In this document: piece after piece, positions 16,108 to 23,221 of the stretch | How the letters are laid out: every line of letters begins with the position of its first letter | How positions within the stretch are numbered: the stretch's first letter is position 1 | Source: Candidatus Cloacimonadota bacterium | Lineage (GTDB): Bacteria; Cloacimonadota; Cloacimonadia; Cloacimonadales; JAJBBL01 | Length of the DNA: 64,000 nt | Direction: 5' to 3' | Assembly (NCBI GenBank): GCA_019429305.1 | Contig: JAHYIR010000001.1 | Location: forward strand, 186,001 to 250,000 | Notes under the pieces: model-generated | What the model was told of the DNA's origin: nothing | Database searches by the model: none | The model's input: only the letters and a program-made list of their open reading frames with translations | Program-made: the position numbers and the translations under genes

Positions 16108-17109
16108 ATGCATCCCTCTACCAGTTCAGAAAACTTTCAAACTTTCGAAATAACTAACCTTTTACCGGAAGTCGGGAATGATGAATTTATTAAAACTATC
16201 TTAGATGGGCTTCTCTCTCCCAGGAAATATATTTCCAGTATATTTTTCTATGATGAACTGGGATCGAAATTATTCAAAGAGATAACAAATTTACCCGAAT
16301 ATTATATCCCAAAGCTGGAAATGCAGTTAATAAAAGAAACAGCGAGTAATTTACAAAAGTCATTGAAAGGTGTAGATATAATTGAGTTTGGTTGTGGTGA
16401 TTGTTCAAAAATCTCAATCATATTGGATGCTATTTCAAAAGAAGATCTCGCTTCTATTCGCTATATTCCGATAGATATCAGCAGAAATTCTGTAGTTGAA
16501 ACGGCTAATATTCTTTCTCAACGTTATGCTAATCTCAGAATTCATGGCATTCTGGCTGATTTTATCCAACAATTGGATTTGATAACGTATAGGGAAAGAA
16601 AGATATTTTGTTTCTTTGGTAGCACAATAGGAAATCTTTACCCAGATCAGAGAGTTGAATTTTGTTCTAAGATTAGTAATATAATGCAAAATGATGATAT
16701 TCTATTGCTGGGTGTTGACATGGTTAAAGATAGAAAAATACTCAACAATGCGTACAACGATAGTCTTAAGATCACTGAGCGTTTTAACAAAAATATCCTC
16801 AACGTAATCAATAACCTTGTGGGGACTACTTTCAATCCAAATTATTTTGAACATGTTGCCTTCTTCAATGAAAAAGATTCTCGCATAGAAATGCATCTAA
16901 AAGCTACTGAGAATATCGAAACTTATTCCCCTTATTCAAACAAAGTAATTCGGATCAAGAGAGGAGAAACAATACATACGGAAAATTCCTATAAATTTAC
17001 CTACGATCATATTAAACATCTGAGTGAGTATGCTAATCTTACTATCGATCAAATATTCACTGATAAAGATAGTTGGTTTTCTCTGGTTAAGTTTGGCAAA
17101 AGTAGTTAA
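16108..17109 (+). CDS. eanA: EgtD/EanA-like histidine N-alpha-methyltransferase
   Basis: Belongs to the EgtD family, which trimethylates L-histidine to hercynine using S-adenosylmethionine. Family landmarks are FYDELGSKLFKEITNLPEYY, the SAM loop EFGCGD (about residues 93-98), YIPIDIS, FFGSTIGNLYP, IEMHL and TENSYKF, where the Glu and Ser match the histidine-binding segment. The 333-residue length fits bacterial EgtD. I chose ATG 16108 because homologous sequence starts soon after; upstream in-frame ATGs at 16027 and 16072 overlap eanB, and no strong ribosome site distinguishes them, suggesting translational coupling. The gene sits between the rhodanese and sufS-like genes. No EgtB sulfoxide synthase (oxygen dependent) is present, consistent with an anaerobic route. 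Confidence 0.85.
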   Translation: MHPSTSSENFQTFEITNLLPEVGNDEFIKTILDGLLSPRKYISSIFFYDELGSKLFKEITNLPEYYIPKLEMQLIKETASNLQKSLKGVDIIEFGCGDCSKISIILDAISKEDLASIRYIPIDISRNSVVETANILSQRYANLRIHGILADFIQQLDLITYRERKIFCFFGSTIGNLYPDQRVEFCSKISNIMQNDDILLLGVDMVKDRKILNNAYNDSLKITERFNKNILNVINNLVGTTFNPNYFEHVAFFNEKDSRIEMHLKATENIETYSPYSNKVIRIKRGETIHTENSYKFTYDHIKHLSEYANLTIDQIFTDKDSWFSLVKFGKSS

Positions 17110-17114
17110 ATAAT

Positions 17115-18332
17115 ATGATTGATGTTGATAAGATTCGGGATGATTTCCCCATATTAAATAGTAAAGTTTATGGGAAACCTCTCGTATATCTTGATAATGC
17201 AGCTACAACCCAAAAACCTCGCTGTGTAATAGAAAAAGTAAGAGACTTTTATTATCATTCAAATAGCAATATTCATCGAGGAGTTTATTATTTAAGTGAA
17301 ATTGCTACTGAAGGGTATGAAGAAGCTCGTGTTAAAGTACAAAAATTTATCAATGCTAACACAGCAAACGAGATAGTATTTACCAGTGGGACAACCGGAG
17401 CCATTAACCTTTTAGCTGATTCATTTGGAAGAGCTTTCATTACTAAAGGTGATGAGATAATAATTACAGAGATGGAACATCATTCCAATATTGAACCCTG
17501 GAGAGTTCTATGCAAACGAAATGAAGCTTCTCTCAAAGTAATCCCCTTCGAAGATTCAGGTAAGCTAATGATTGAAAAAATCCCGGCTATGATTAATGAG
17601 AGAACAAAATTAATCGCTGTATGTCATGTATCTAATGTGCTGGGTGTTATAAATCCGGTAAAGAGAATAACTCAAATTGCTCACCGAGAAGGAATCCCCG
17701 TGCTAATAGATGGTGCTCAGTCAGCACCTCACATATCAGTAGATGTACAGGATGTTGACTGTGATTTTTTTACTTTCTCAGGGCATAAAATGTATGCAGA
17801 AACCGGTATTGGTGTCCTCTACGGTAAAGAAAAGTATTTGGAAAAGATGCCTCCCTATCAAACAGGTGGTGGAATGATTCAGAGCATGGATAATTTTAAG
17901 ACTACTTATGAGGATTTACCCTTGAAATTTGAAGCTGGTACACCAAATTATGTTGGCGCAATAAGTCTTGCCAATGCGATTGATTATATGCAGAGTATTG
18001 GAATTGCTAATATCTTTAATCACGAGCTTGACGTTATTAATTACGCTTTAGAAAAACTTAAAAGAGAAGAACACTTAATCATTTATGGTAAAATATCCCC
18101 TCACTGTGGATCTGTTTCATTCAATATTGCAGGTATTCATCCTCAAGATGTAACCTCAATATTAGACAAGTTTGGTATTGCCGTACGTTCAGGTTATCTT
18201 TGTGCTCAACCAACAATTGATCATTTTAAGATTAAAAGTTTAATTCGTTTGAGTGTTGGCATTTATAATACTCGAAAAGAAATTGATCTCTTCATAGAGG
18301 GAGTTAATAAAGCAAAAAGTCTATTATTATAA
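17115..18332 (+). CDS. sufS: SufS-family cysteine desulfurase
   Basis: Group II cysteine desulfurase that takes sulfur from L-cysteine as an enzyme persulfide and releases alanine. The PLP lysine is in FSGHKMY (Lys225). The persulfide Cys363 lies in RSGYLCAQP, where most SufS proteins have RSGHHCAQP. NIHRGVYYLS and the LDNAATTQKP N-terminus are typical. It is full length at 405 residues. It starts 5 bp after eanA and is followed 10 bp later by a SufE-like gene, without sufB, sufC or sufD nearby. That context points to sulfur delivery to the rhodanese EanB rather than Fe-S assembly. It could still serve Fe-S biogenesis globally, so the role is inferred from position. Confidence 0.88.
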   Translation: MIDVDKIRDDFPILNSKVYGKPLVYLDNAATTQKPRCVIEKVRDFYYHSNSNIHRGVYYLSEIATEGYEEARVKVQKFINANTANEIVFTSGTTGAINLLADSFGRAFITKGDEIIITEMEHHSNIEPWRVLCKRNEASLKVIPFEDSGKLMIEKIPAMINERTKLIAVCHVSNVLGVINPVKRITQIAHREGIPVLIDGAQSAPHISVDVQDVDCDFFTFSGHKMYAETGIGVLYGKEKYLEKMPPYQTGGGMIQSMDNFKTTYEDLPLKFEAGTPNYVGAISLANAIDYMQSIGIANIFNHELDVINYALEKLKREEHLIIYGKISPHCGSVSFNIAGIHPQDVTSILDKFGIAVRSGYLCAQPTIDHFKIKSLIRLSVGIYNTRKEIDLFIEGVNKAKSLLL

Positions 18333-18342
18333 GCAACTGTTT

Positions 18343-18753
18343 ATGAAAATCAAAGAAAACCAAGATATCATGATCAAAGAATTCACCTCTCTCAATGGCT
18401 GGTTAGAGAAATACGAATATCTTATAGATATGGGAAAGAAACTTCCTGAGATGGATAAAAAACATAAAACTCAAGAAAATCTAGTCAGTGGTTGCCAATC
18501 TCAACTCTGGATTACTGCTGAATTAGTAAATGACAAGCTTGTTATTTTTGCTGACAGTGATGCAATGATAACAAAAGGCATTATTGCAATGGTACTAAGT
18601 TTTATAAATAATCATACCCCGAAAGAGATTTATGACTCACATTTTTCTTTTCTTGATGAAATGGGTTTAACAACCAATCTCTCCCCTTCCCGTGTCAACG
18701 GATTAAAATCCATAATTAAACGAATCAATGAACTCTGCTTATCCTATATGTAG
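18343..18753 (+). CDS. sufE: SufE-like sulfur acceptor
   Basis: A 136-residue SufE family protein. The sulfur-accepting Cys51 is in VSGCQSQLW, the motif shared by SufE and CsdE, and MDKKHKTQENLV precedes it as in the family. SufE receives persulfide from SufS and passes it to an acceptor. It is the last gene of the tight run eanB-eanA-sufS-sufE, with gaps of 5-10 bp between the later genes. Here the acceptor may be the EanB cysteine, although this has not been shown for any EanB that I know of. The start at 18343 has little ribosome site; ATG 18370 is an in-frame alternative. Confidence 0.88.
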   Translation: MKIKENQDIMIKEFTSLNGWLEKYEYLIDMGKKLPEMDKKHKTQENLVSGCQSQLWITAELVNDKLVIFADSDAMITKGIIAMVLSFINNHTPKEIYDSHFSFLDEMGLTTNLSPSRVNGLKSIIKRINELCLSYM

Positions 18754-19176
18754 CTATTACTTGTAAGTCACAGGAGGGAAATAGAACTATAATTGCTATC
18801 GAAGTAGTTTGATTAAATGTCCTGTCTTTATAGCTTAATTTTTCATAATACAGCAAAATCGACTGGGAACATCATTTCGTTTGTCCATAATAGTTAGGAT
18901 AGTAATTCCTGTTATTGAAGCAAGAAAAAACAAGAACAGTGAAAGATGAAGAAACTAAACGTTAAAAATGCCTATTAACTTAACAAACTACATGTTTTGC
19001 CTGATTTGATTTGGTTGCTGGGCAATAAGTAGTGAGCTCGCATTTTGATAATCAAGGTAATATTCTATGTTTATGATAAGAAAAAACAATGCAAAGAATC
19101 TAGAGAAAGCTAGACTGTAATAAGAGAAATATTTTGAATCTCTATTAGCAAAAAATCTTATTGTAGGTACTTTATC
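18754..19176. other. Intergenic gap, nothing assigned
   Basis: A 423-bp AT-rich gap. AGGAGGGAA occurs at about 18772 but no start codon or open frame follows it. No repeat family, tRNA or clear hairpin terminator was seen. Confidence 0.5.
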
Positions 19177-19680
19177 ATGAGAAAAAAGGTTGTGGTTAAT
19201 GATTCAATGCAGAAGGGATACGAATACTTTCTGACAGAACCAGTTGGCAAAAACTTTCATAGTGAAATCGTTCCTGAATTGACTCCGGCTCAAATGCTGG
19301 AGCTTGGTGTCTTTGGTGGCAAGTATATGACAGATTGTCGGAATGAATTTCCAGAGGAGTGGTTTAAGAATGCCAAGTTATGTCATGAAAGACATGATCC
19401 GGATTTAAACTTTTTTAAGATCAATGCCTCGCAGCCATTGAGTTATTGGAGAAAGATGGGTTGGATTTACTGGGAAGATCCACGAGGATGGTTTCAATGG
19501 TACTGTAGGTACTACCTGGGCAGGAGATGTCCTGATGACATTAGGCAAATCAAGCGGTGGAAAGGGATGAGAAGACATGTTGCTCAAATCATGAGGCATT
19601 GTAAGTCAGGTGATTGGTCATGCAGACAGAAGCAAAGGCAGGCACTCTTGCATTGGGCATATGATAGCCGCAAGATTTAA
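19177..19680 (+). CDS. Conserved hypothetical protein rich in Trp, Arg and Cys
   Basis: A 167-residue soluble protein with no signal peptide. It has a dense block of conserved-looking residues: ELGVFGGKYMTDCRNEFP, ASQPLSYWRKMGWIYWEDP, RGWFQWYCRYYLGRRCPDD and CRQKQRQALLHWAYD. I have the impression of a widely distributed uncharacterised family with the same GVFGGKYM and DPRGWFQWYCRYY signatures, including in some eukaryotes, but I cannot name a domain. The many aromatic and basic residues might suggest nucleic-acid or cofactor binding; this is a guess. It stands alone, preceded by a 423-bp gap. It looks intact. Confidence 0.7.
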   Translation: MRKKVVVNDSMQKGYEYFLTEPVGKNFHSEIVPELTPAQMLELGVFGGKYMTDCRNEFPEEWFKNAKLCHERHDPDLNFFKINASQPLSYWRKMGWIYWEDPRGWFQWYCRYYLGRRCPDDIRQIKRWKGMRRHVAQIMRHCKSGDWSCRQKQRQALLHWAYDSRKI

Positions 19681-19801
19681 CACCATACTTACAAATCGAT
19701 AGTCATATCTACGGATAGATGATGTCCCATATTAGGATCAAAGAAAGATGATAATGTGTTCAGACGACAAATATATATTGATAGCTCATTGGAGGTGAAG
19801 A

Positions 19802-19987
19802 ATGGAACTGTTTTTAATGTTATTACCGACTATTGTCTTTAGTCTGGTATTAGGTGGAATCCTTCTTGCGATTGTGACAATATTCCGGAGACAGAATCAA
19901 AAGAGGTGTTATTATTGTGGCGAGTTGGTGCAAAAGGTTGCAAAAGTTTGTAAGTATTGCGGTAAAGATATTGGAGAAAAAGTATGA
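19802..19987 (+). CDS. Small membrane protein with C-terminal zinc ribbon
   Basis: A 61-residue protein: one transmembrane helix (about 4-28, LMLLPTIVFSLVLGG...), a short basic stretch, then a compact zinc ribbon CYYCGE...CKYCGK with two CxxC pairs. GGAGGTGAAG lies directly upstream as a good ribosome site. The topology would place the zinc ribbon in the cytoplasm. Comparable one-helix zinc-ribbon proteins are common and uncharacterised. Its layout resembles the damaged gene at 22121-22489. Confidence 0.65.
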   Translation: MELFLMLLPTIVFSLVLGGILLAIVTIFRRQNQKRCYYCGELVQKVAKVCKYCGKDIGEKV

Positions 19988-20097
19988 AGAAAACAAGCAA
20001 TAATCAATTCGATTATTAGCAAGATATCTTCTTAAAATACGCTGTGTATCCTTAGTCTCTGAAGCATCAATTCTGATACATTATTCATCTTTACCGA

Positions 20098-20865
20098 TCA
20101 TATATTATTGCCCAGTTCAAAGATTATCTCCCTGAATAGTTTATTTAAGGGTTCTGGGTCTGGTGATTTTTTATCCGGTAGTAATCGTAACCTTTCCTTA
20201 TAGTACTCCAACTTCTCGATCAGATATTCATGTAGAAGAGTATTTTGCTTGATTAAATCCTGTTCATTACCGGCAGTCTTTATTTCGATCAGTCTGGAAA
20301 TCTCATCGAAGATCTTTCTATCTTTTACCTGACTCTGCAGAAGGGTTTTAAACTCAACCGGAACAGGCATATTCTTTTCCTCAAGCCATGAACAGGCAAG
20401 CAGGGGTCGAATTACATAAAAGAACTTCTATAGTTTCATATTACCATTACTCAGGTATTGTGCAAAACTGTTGGCTGCTATATTATAGTAATGGTTCATA
20501 CAAGTCCTTCGATCAAAATAGAACGGTATTAGTTCTCTTATTCTATCAACTACTGAACTATGCTGACGATATACTATCGGACTTCTCAGCCATTCTAAAA
20601 AGGGAGTATTGGATTTGACCAATAGCTGGAAAGCTTTTCTTAATTCCCAACCGGTAATGTCTATATTATCCGGAGTGATCTCACCCATATTATCTTTTAC
20701 TTTTTCTATTTGAAGATACCAATCCGGATGGTGGATATAGATGAATCTTACATCCCAGTCACTGTCCTGGGAAGCAAAACCCCAAGCTCTGCTGCCACTC
20801 TCGACAGCATAGAGAATTCTTATCTGCTTTTCATGCTCGAGCTTTTCAATCTTCCTTAGTATCAT
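20098..20865 (-). pseudogene. RlaP-like nucleotidyltransferase gene with in-frame TAG
   Basis: Read on the minus strand, the frame encodes a DNA polymerase-beta-type nucleotidyltransferase of the RlaP/COG3541 kind. ESGSRAWGF and SQDSDWDVRF give the GS and DxD metal-binding motifs, followed by GWELRKAFQLLVKSN and EWLRSPIVY. After YLSNGNMKL a TAG (20428-20430) interrupts. The same frame continues with KFFYVIRPLLACSWLEE and PVPVEF, exactly the continuation expected for this family, to a stop at 20098. Ignoring the TAG gives about 255 residues, the normal family length. So one nonsense codon, probably from a Lys AAG, splits the gene. It could be real decay, a sequencing error or read-through. The start at 20865 (MILRK) is my choice; the frame is open to 20955. 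Confidence 0.8.
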
Positions 20866-20997
20866 GTCTCGCAAGTCTTTTCTCCTATATCTTATCTGAT
20901 AAACATTAATACTCTGTTCCTTTTTGTTACAGTTAAGTTGCTTCCCTCTATCCAAGGGTAAAATTATTATATTATCAAGTTTGTCTTTAGTACTTCA

Positions 20998-21699
20998 CTA
21001 ATCCAATCTTCTGCTGGCAGCTTGATGAATGGTCTTATCATCGGAAAAACTCTGGATTATTACCACAGTATTAGCTTTAGCCATATTCCACCAGGGCTCA
21101 AGATCAAAAGTTTTGGTGTATCGACCAGTTTGACCGGTAGTATTTAAGGGAAAATCATCAGCATCATACCTGAGAACATTAGCAAAATAACGCTCTCCCG
21201 GCATATCTTCTTCCAGATCATAAGTTACCACAAACTGAATTTTGTTGTCTGTTGTAGTTATAGATTGTATCATTTCCACGTCTGCTGTTATCATTAATTG
21301 ACCATCAGCAGTAATCTCATAATCAAGAGCTATTTGTATAGGACTAGGATTGTTGGCTATCTGGTTGTATCTCTGAACATACTGTTCGTAAACATCGTCT
21401 CTAGCTCCTGCATAAGCAAGCGTACCACCCCAACGGGCATAGGGGATACCAGACAATTGGTATAAAACTCTCCTTTGTGAAGTGTTAGGGCTTGTATAAT
21501 TACCTGATCCTACCCATATCAATGGGATCAAATTCCCAAAGTTTTCAGTATCCTCATACATCTGAAGCAGCGCCGACCGCGCTGGCAAACAGGGGCCGCA
21601 ACCCGGCCAGGTGATGATCTCTCCAACGACCTGAAGCTGCATTGATAACAGCGAAGCAGTAAGAGAGATAATCCAGATAAGAATCAAATATCTCTTCAT
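20998..21699 (-). CDS. Secreted Omp28-like thioredoxin-fold protein (short paralogue)
   Basis: A 233-residue exported protein: signal peptide at 1-19, then WPGCGPCLPARSAL with redox Cys34 and Cys37, followed by the IPLIW, GIPYARWGG and QIALDY segments also seen in the N-terminal domain of the 755-residue protein at 34074. The C-terminal FDLEPWWNMAKANTVVIIQ and TIHQAA segments match that domain too. Unlike the paralogue it lacks PKD, beta-helix and T9SS sorting domains, so it probably stays in the periplasm. ATG 21699 is chosen because GGGAGGT lies 5 bases upstream; the frame is open for 16 more codons. It lies alone, not in the dsb-type cluster. Confidence 0.8.
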   Translation of the reverse strand: MKRYLILIWIISLTASLLSMQLQVVGEIITWPGCGPCLPARSALLQMYEDTENFGNLIPLIWVGSGNYTSPNTSQRRVLYQLSGIPYARWGGTLAYAGARDDVYEQYVQRYNQIANNPSPIQIALDYEITADGQLMITADVEMIQSITTTDNKIQFVVTYDLEEDMPGERYFANVLRYDADDFPLNTTGQTGRYTKTFDLEPWWNMAKANTVVIIQSFSDDKTIHQAASRRLD

Positions 21700-21878
21700 A
21701 TTACCTCCCAACATATCAGTATTTTGAACATTAATAATAGTTGTCAAGAGGTTATATCTTGATCATAACTTTGATACTTTATTGTATATTCTTATAGAAA
21801 ACTAGTCCTATACTAAATAGAATTTAATGTGAAACAGTTGAAAGGGACGAACCAGAATCATCTTAGTCGTTTCTCTAT

Positions 21879-22127
21879 CTATGACTCCTCAATCTTGTTT
21901 GGTGAGTATTTTGAATGTGTTTTTAACTGTTTCTCAAAGTAATCTGAATTAGCACGTATACCACAATAGATCCATATTATTGGAAAGCCAAAACCAAAAG
22001 TAGCTATTGTAATCAAGATCATTATTATTCCCTTTAAGATTAAACCATGGGCTAGATACCATAATGGACCAAAAATAAATGCTAACCAATTCCAACCTTC
22101 CGACTTCAAATTATGTCTATTTACCAT
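21879..22127 (-). CDS. Small DUF2628-like membrane protein
   Basis: An 82-residue protein with an N-terminal GWNWLAFIFGPLWYLAHG segment and a second hydrophobic stretch (LILKGIIMILITIATFGFGFPIIWIY), then a polar tail. The FxFGPxWYL motif is typical of small DUF2628-like proteins of unknown function. Its ATG overlaps the end of the upstream frame (TTATGGTAA), if the in-frame stop in that gene is ignored. This indicates an old two-gene operon with translational coupling. Confidence 0.6.
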   Translation of the reverse strand: MVNRHNLKSEGWNWLAFIFGPLWYLAHGLILKGIIMILITIATFGFGFPIIWIYCGIRANSDYFEKQLKTHSKYSPNKIEES

Positions 22128-22489
22128 AATCTTTTTCCACAGTTAGAACATGTCTTTTCATCTTTTTCTAATTAATTTCCACAATGATAACAGAATGTGA
22201 TAGATTCATCGATTTTATTAGCTTCAGTGCTGTTATCTGGTTGATATTCATCGCTATTTTCTTCTAGTACTTCTTCAGTTTCATTATCTAAATCTTCTTG
22301 AGTGAATTGTTTGGTCTGATCCCTGATATCAAGGAGAATTTTGATCATAGCATCTTGTCTTTTCACCATCTTTTTATAAAGCTTAACTGATACGAGGACG
22401 AATTGAATCACCTTGAAGATAAAGTAAATACAAAATATAATAGCAACTGCAATAGGTAAGATTAGTAAAATACCTACTATTTCATTCAT
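22121..22489 (-). pseudogene. Membrane/coiled zinc-ribbon protein gene truncated by in-frame TAA
   Basis: The frame encodes one or two N-terminal transmembrane segments (EIVGILLILPIAVAIIF...), a short coiled stretch and an acidic linker. It then ends in ITFCYHCGN at TAA (22172-22174). The same frame continues LEKDEKTCSNCGKRLW to a second TAA at 22121-22123. Together these give a complete CxxC-CxxC zinc ribbon whose natural stop would overlap the next gene's ATG. So the TAA appears to have replaced one codon, probably Lys AAA, cutting off the second zinc-binding pair. AAGGAGAA precedes the ATG. The shortened 105-residue product could still be made. Sequencing error is not excluded. Confidence 0.7.
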
Positions 22490-23221
22490 AGTTCGATTCT
22501 CCTTTTTTCAGATCTAAATAACATCTTGTTAACAAGCTAGAATGTTTAAACAGCTTATCATATAGCTGATATCAGCAAATAAAAGTGGTTATAGTTGTTA
22601 ATTCTATCTATTTGTTTCTTATTAATGAATAGATTGTTCTCAGCTTCAATTACGAAAATATTCATTTTACACTCTCAAAAATAGCTTTCTTTATATTATT
22701 ACAATTTATAGCTAATATCCGAATACTGTCAAGAAGAAAACACAATATGCAAAGTGATCGTCTTGACCTTTGTTAAGTCCCTTGTTAAGTGTAAGGTGTC
22801 AATGATATGTTAATCAAACTAACAGTGTTAAGGTAAAAATTACTTAATCGCTCCAGTGAAACTGATCGCAGCATATTAATAAACTTTTCATCAGAATCTA
22901 TGCATATACCTAATACCTAAGTCGATTCAATCTAATAGAGAGCTATGGAATGAGTAAAATACTTAGAAGTTGCTGGAATGATATACGATTTAGTGGTGAT
23001 AAAAAAGTGTGTGATTTCTTTACCCCCAAAATATGGTTTGCAAATCAACTTTATGCTGGATATGAGATTAGATGATTAACTTTCCTATTAACCAAACAGA
23101 TCAAGAGAAACTTATCTTGACAATAATAAAAGTTAGTAAGAAAAAATCATCAGTGTGATCTATAATAAAGGAAAATATTCTGGAGTTTTGAGGTGAAAGT
23201 TTGTTATATGTCGGAGGTTGA
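22490..23221. other. Intergenic gap, nothing firm assigned
   Basis: A 732-bp AT-rich divergent gap between the minus-strand zinc-ribbon gene and the plus-strand cyclase-like gene, so promoters for both should lie here. Only a 41-codon open frame (22950-23075, plus) without a ribosome site was seen. The GTTAAGT word repeats around 22775-22797. No dispersed repeat family is present. Confidence 0.5.

Noticed and set aside
20098-20955. Recoding of TAG as an amino acid across the genome
   Set aside because: TAG ends several intact genes in the window (for example the helicase at 2269 and the SDR at 12059), so the in-frame TAG is more simply a mutation or error.
22950-23075. 41-codon open frame in the gap before the cyclase-like gene
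   Set aside because: No ribosome site and no recognisable protein pattern.
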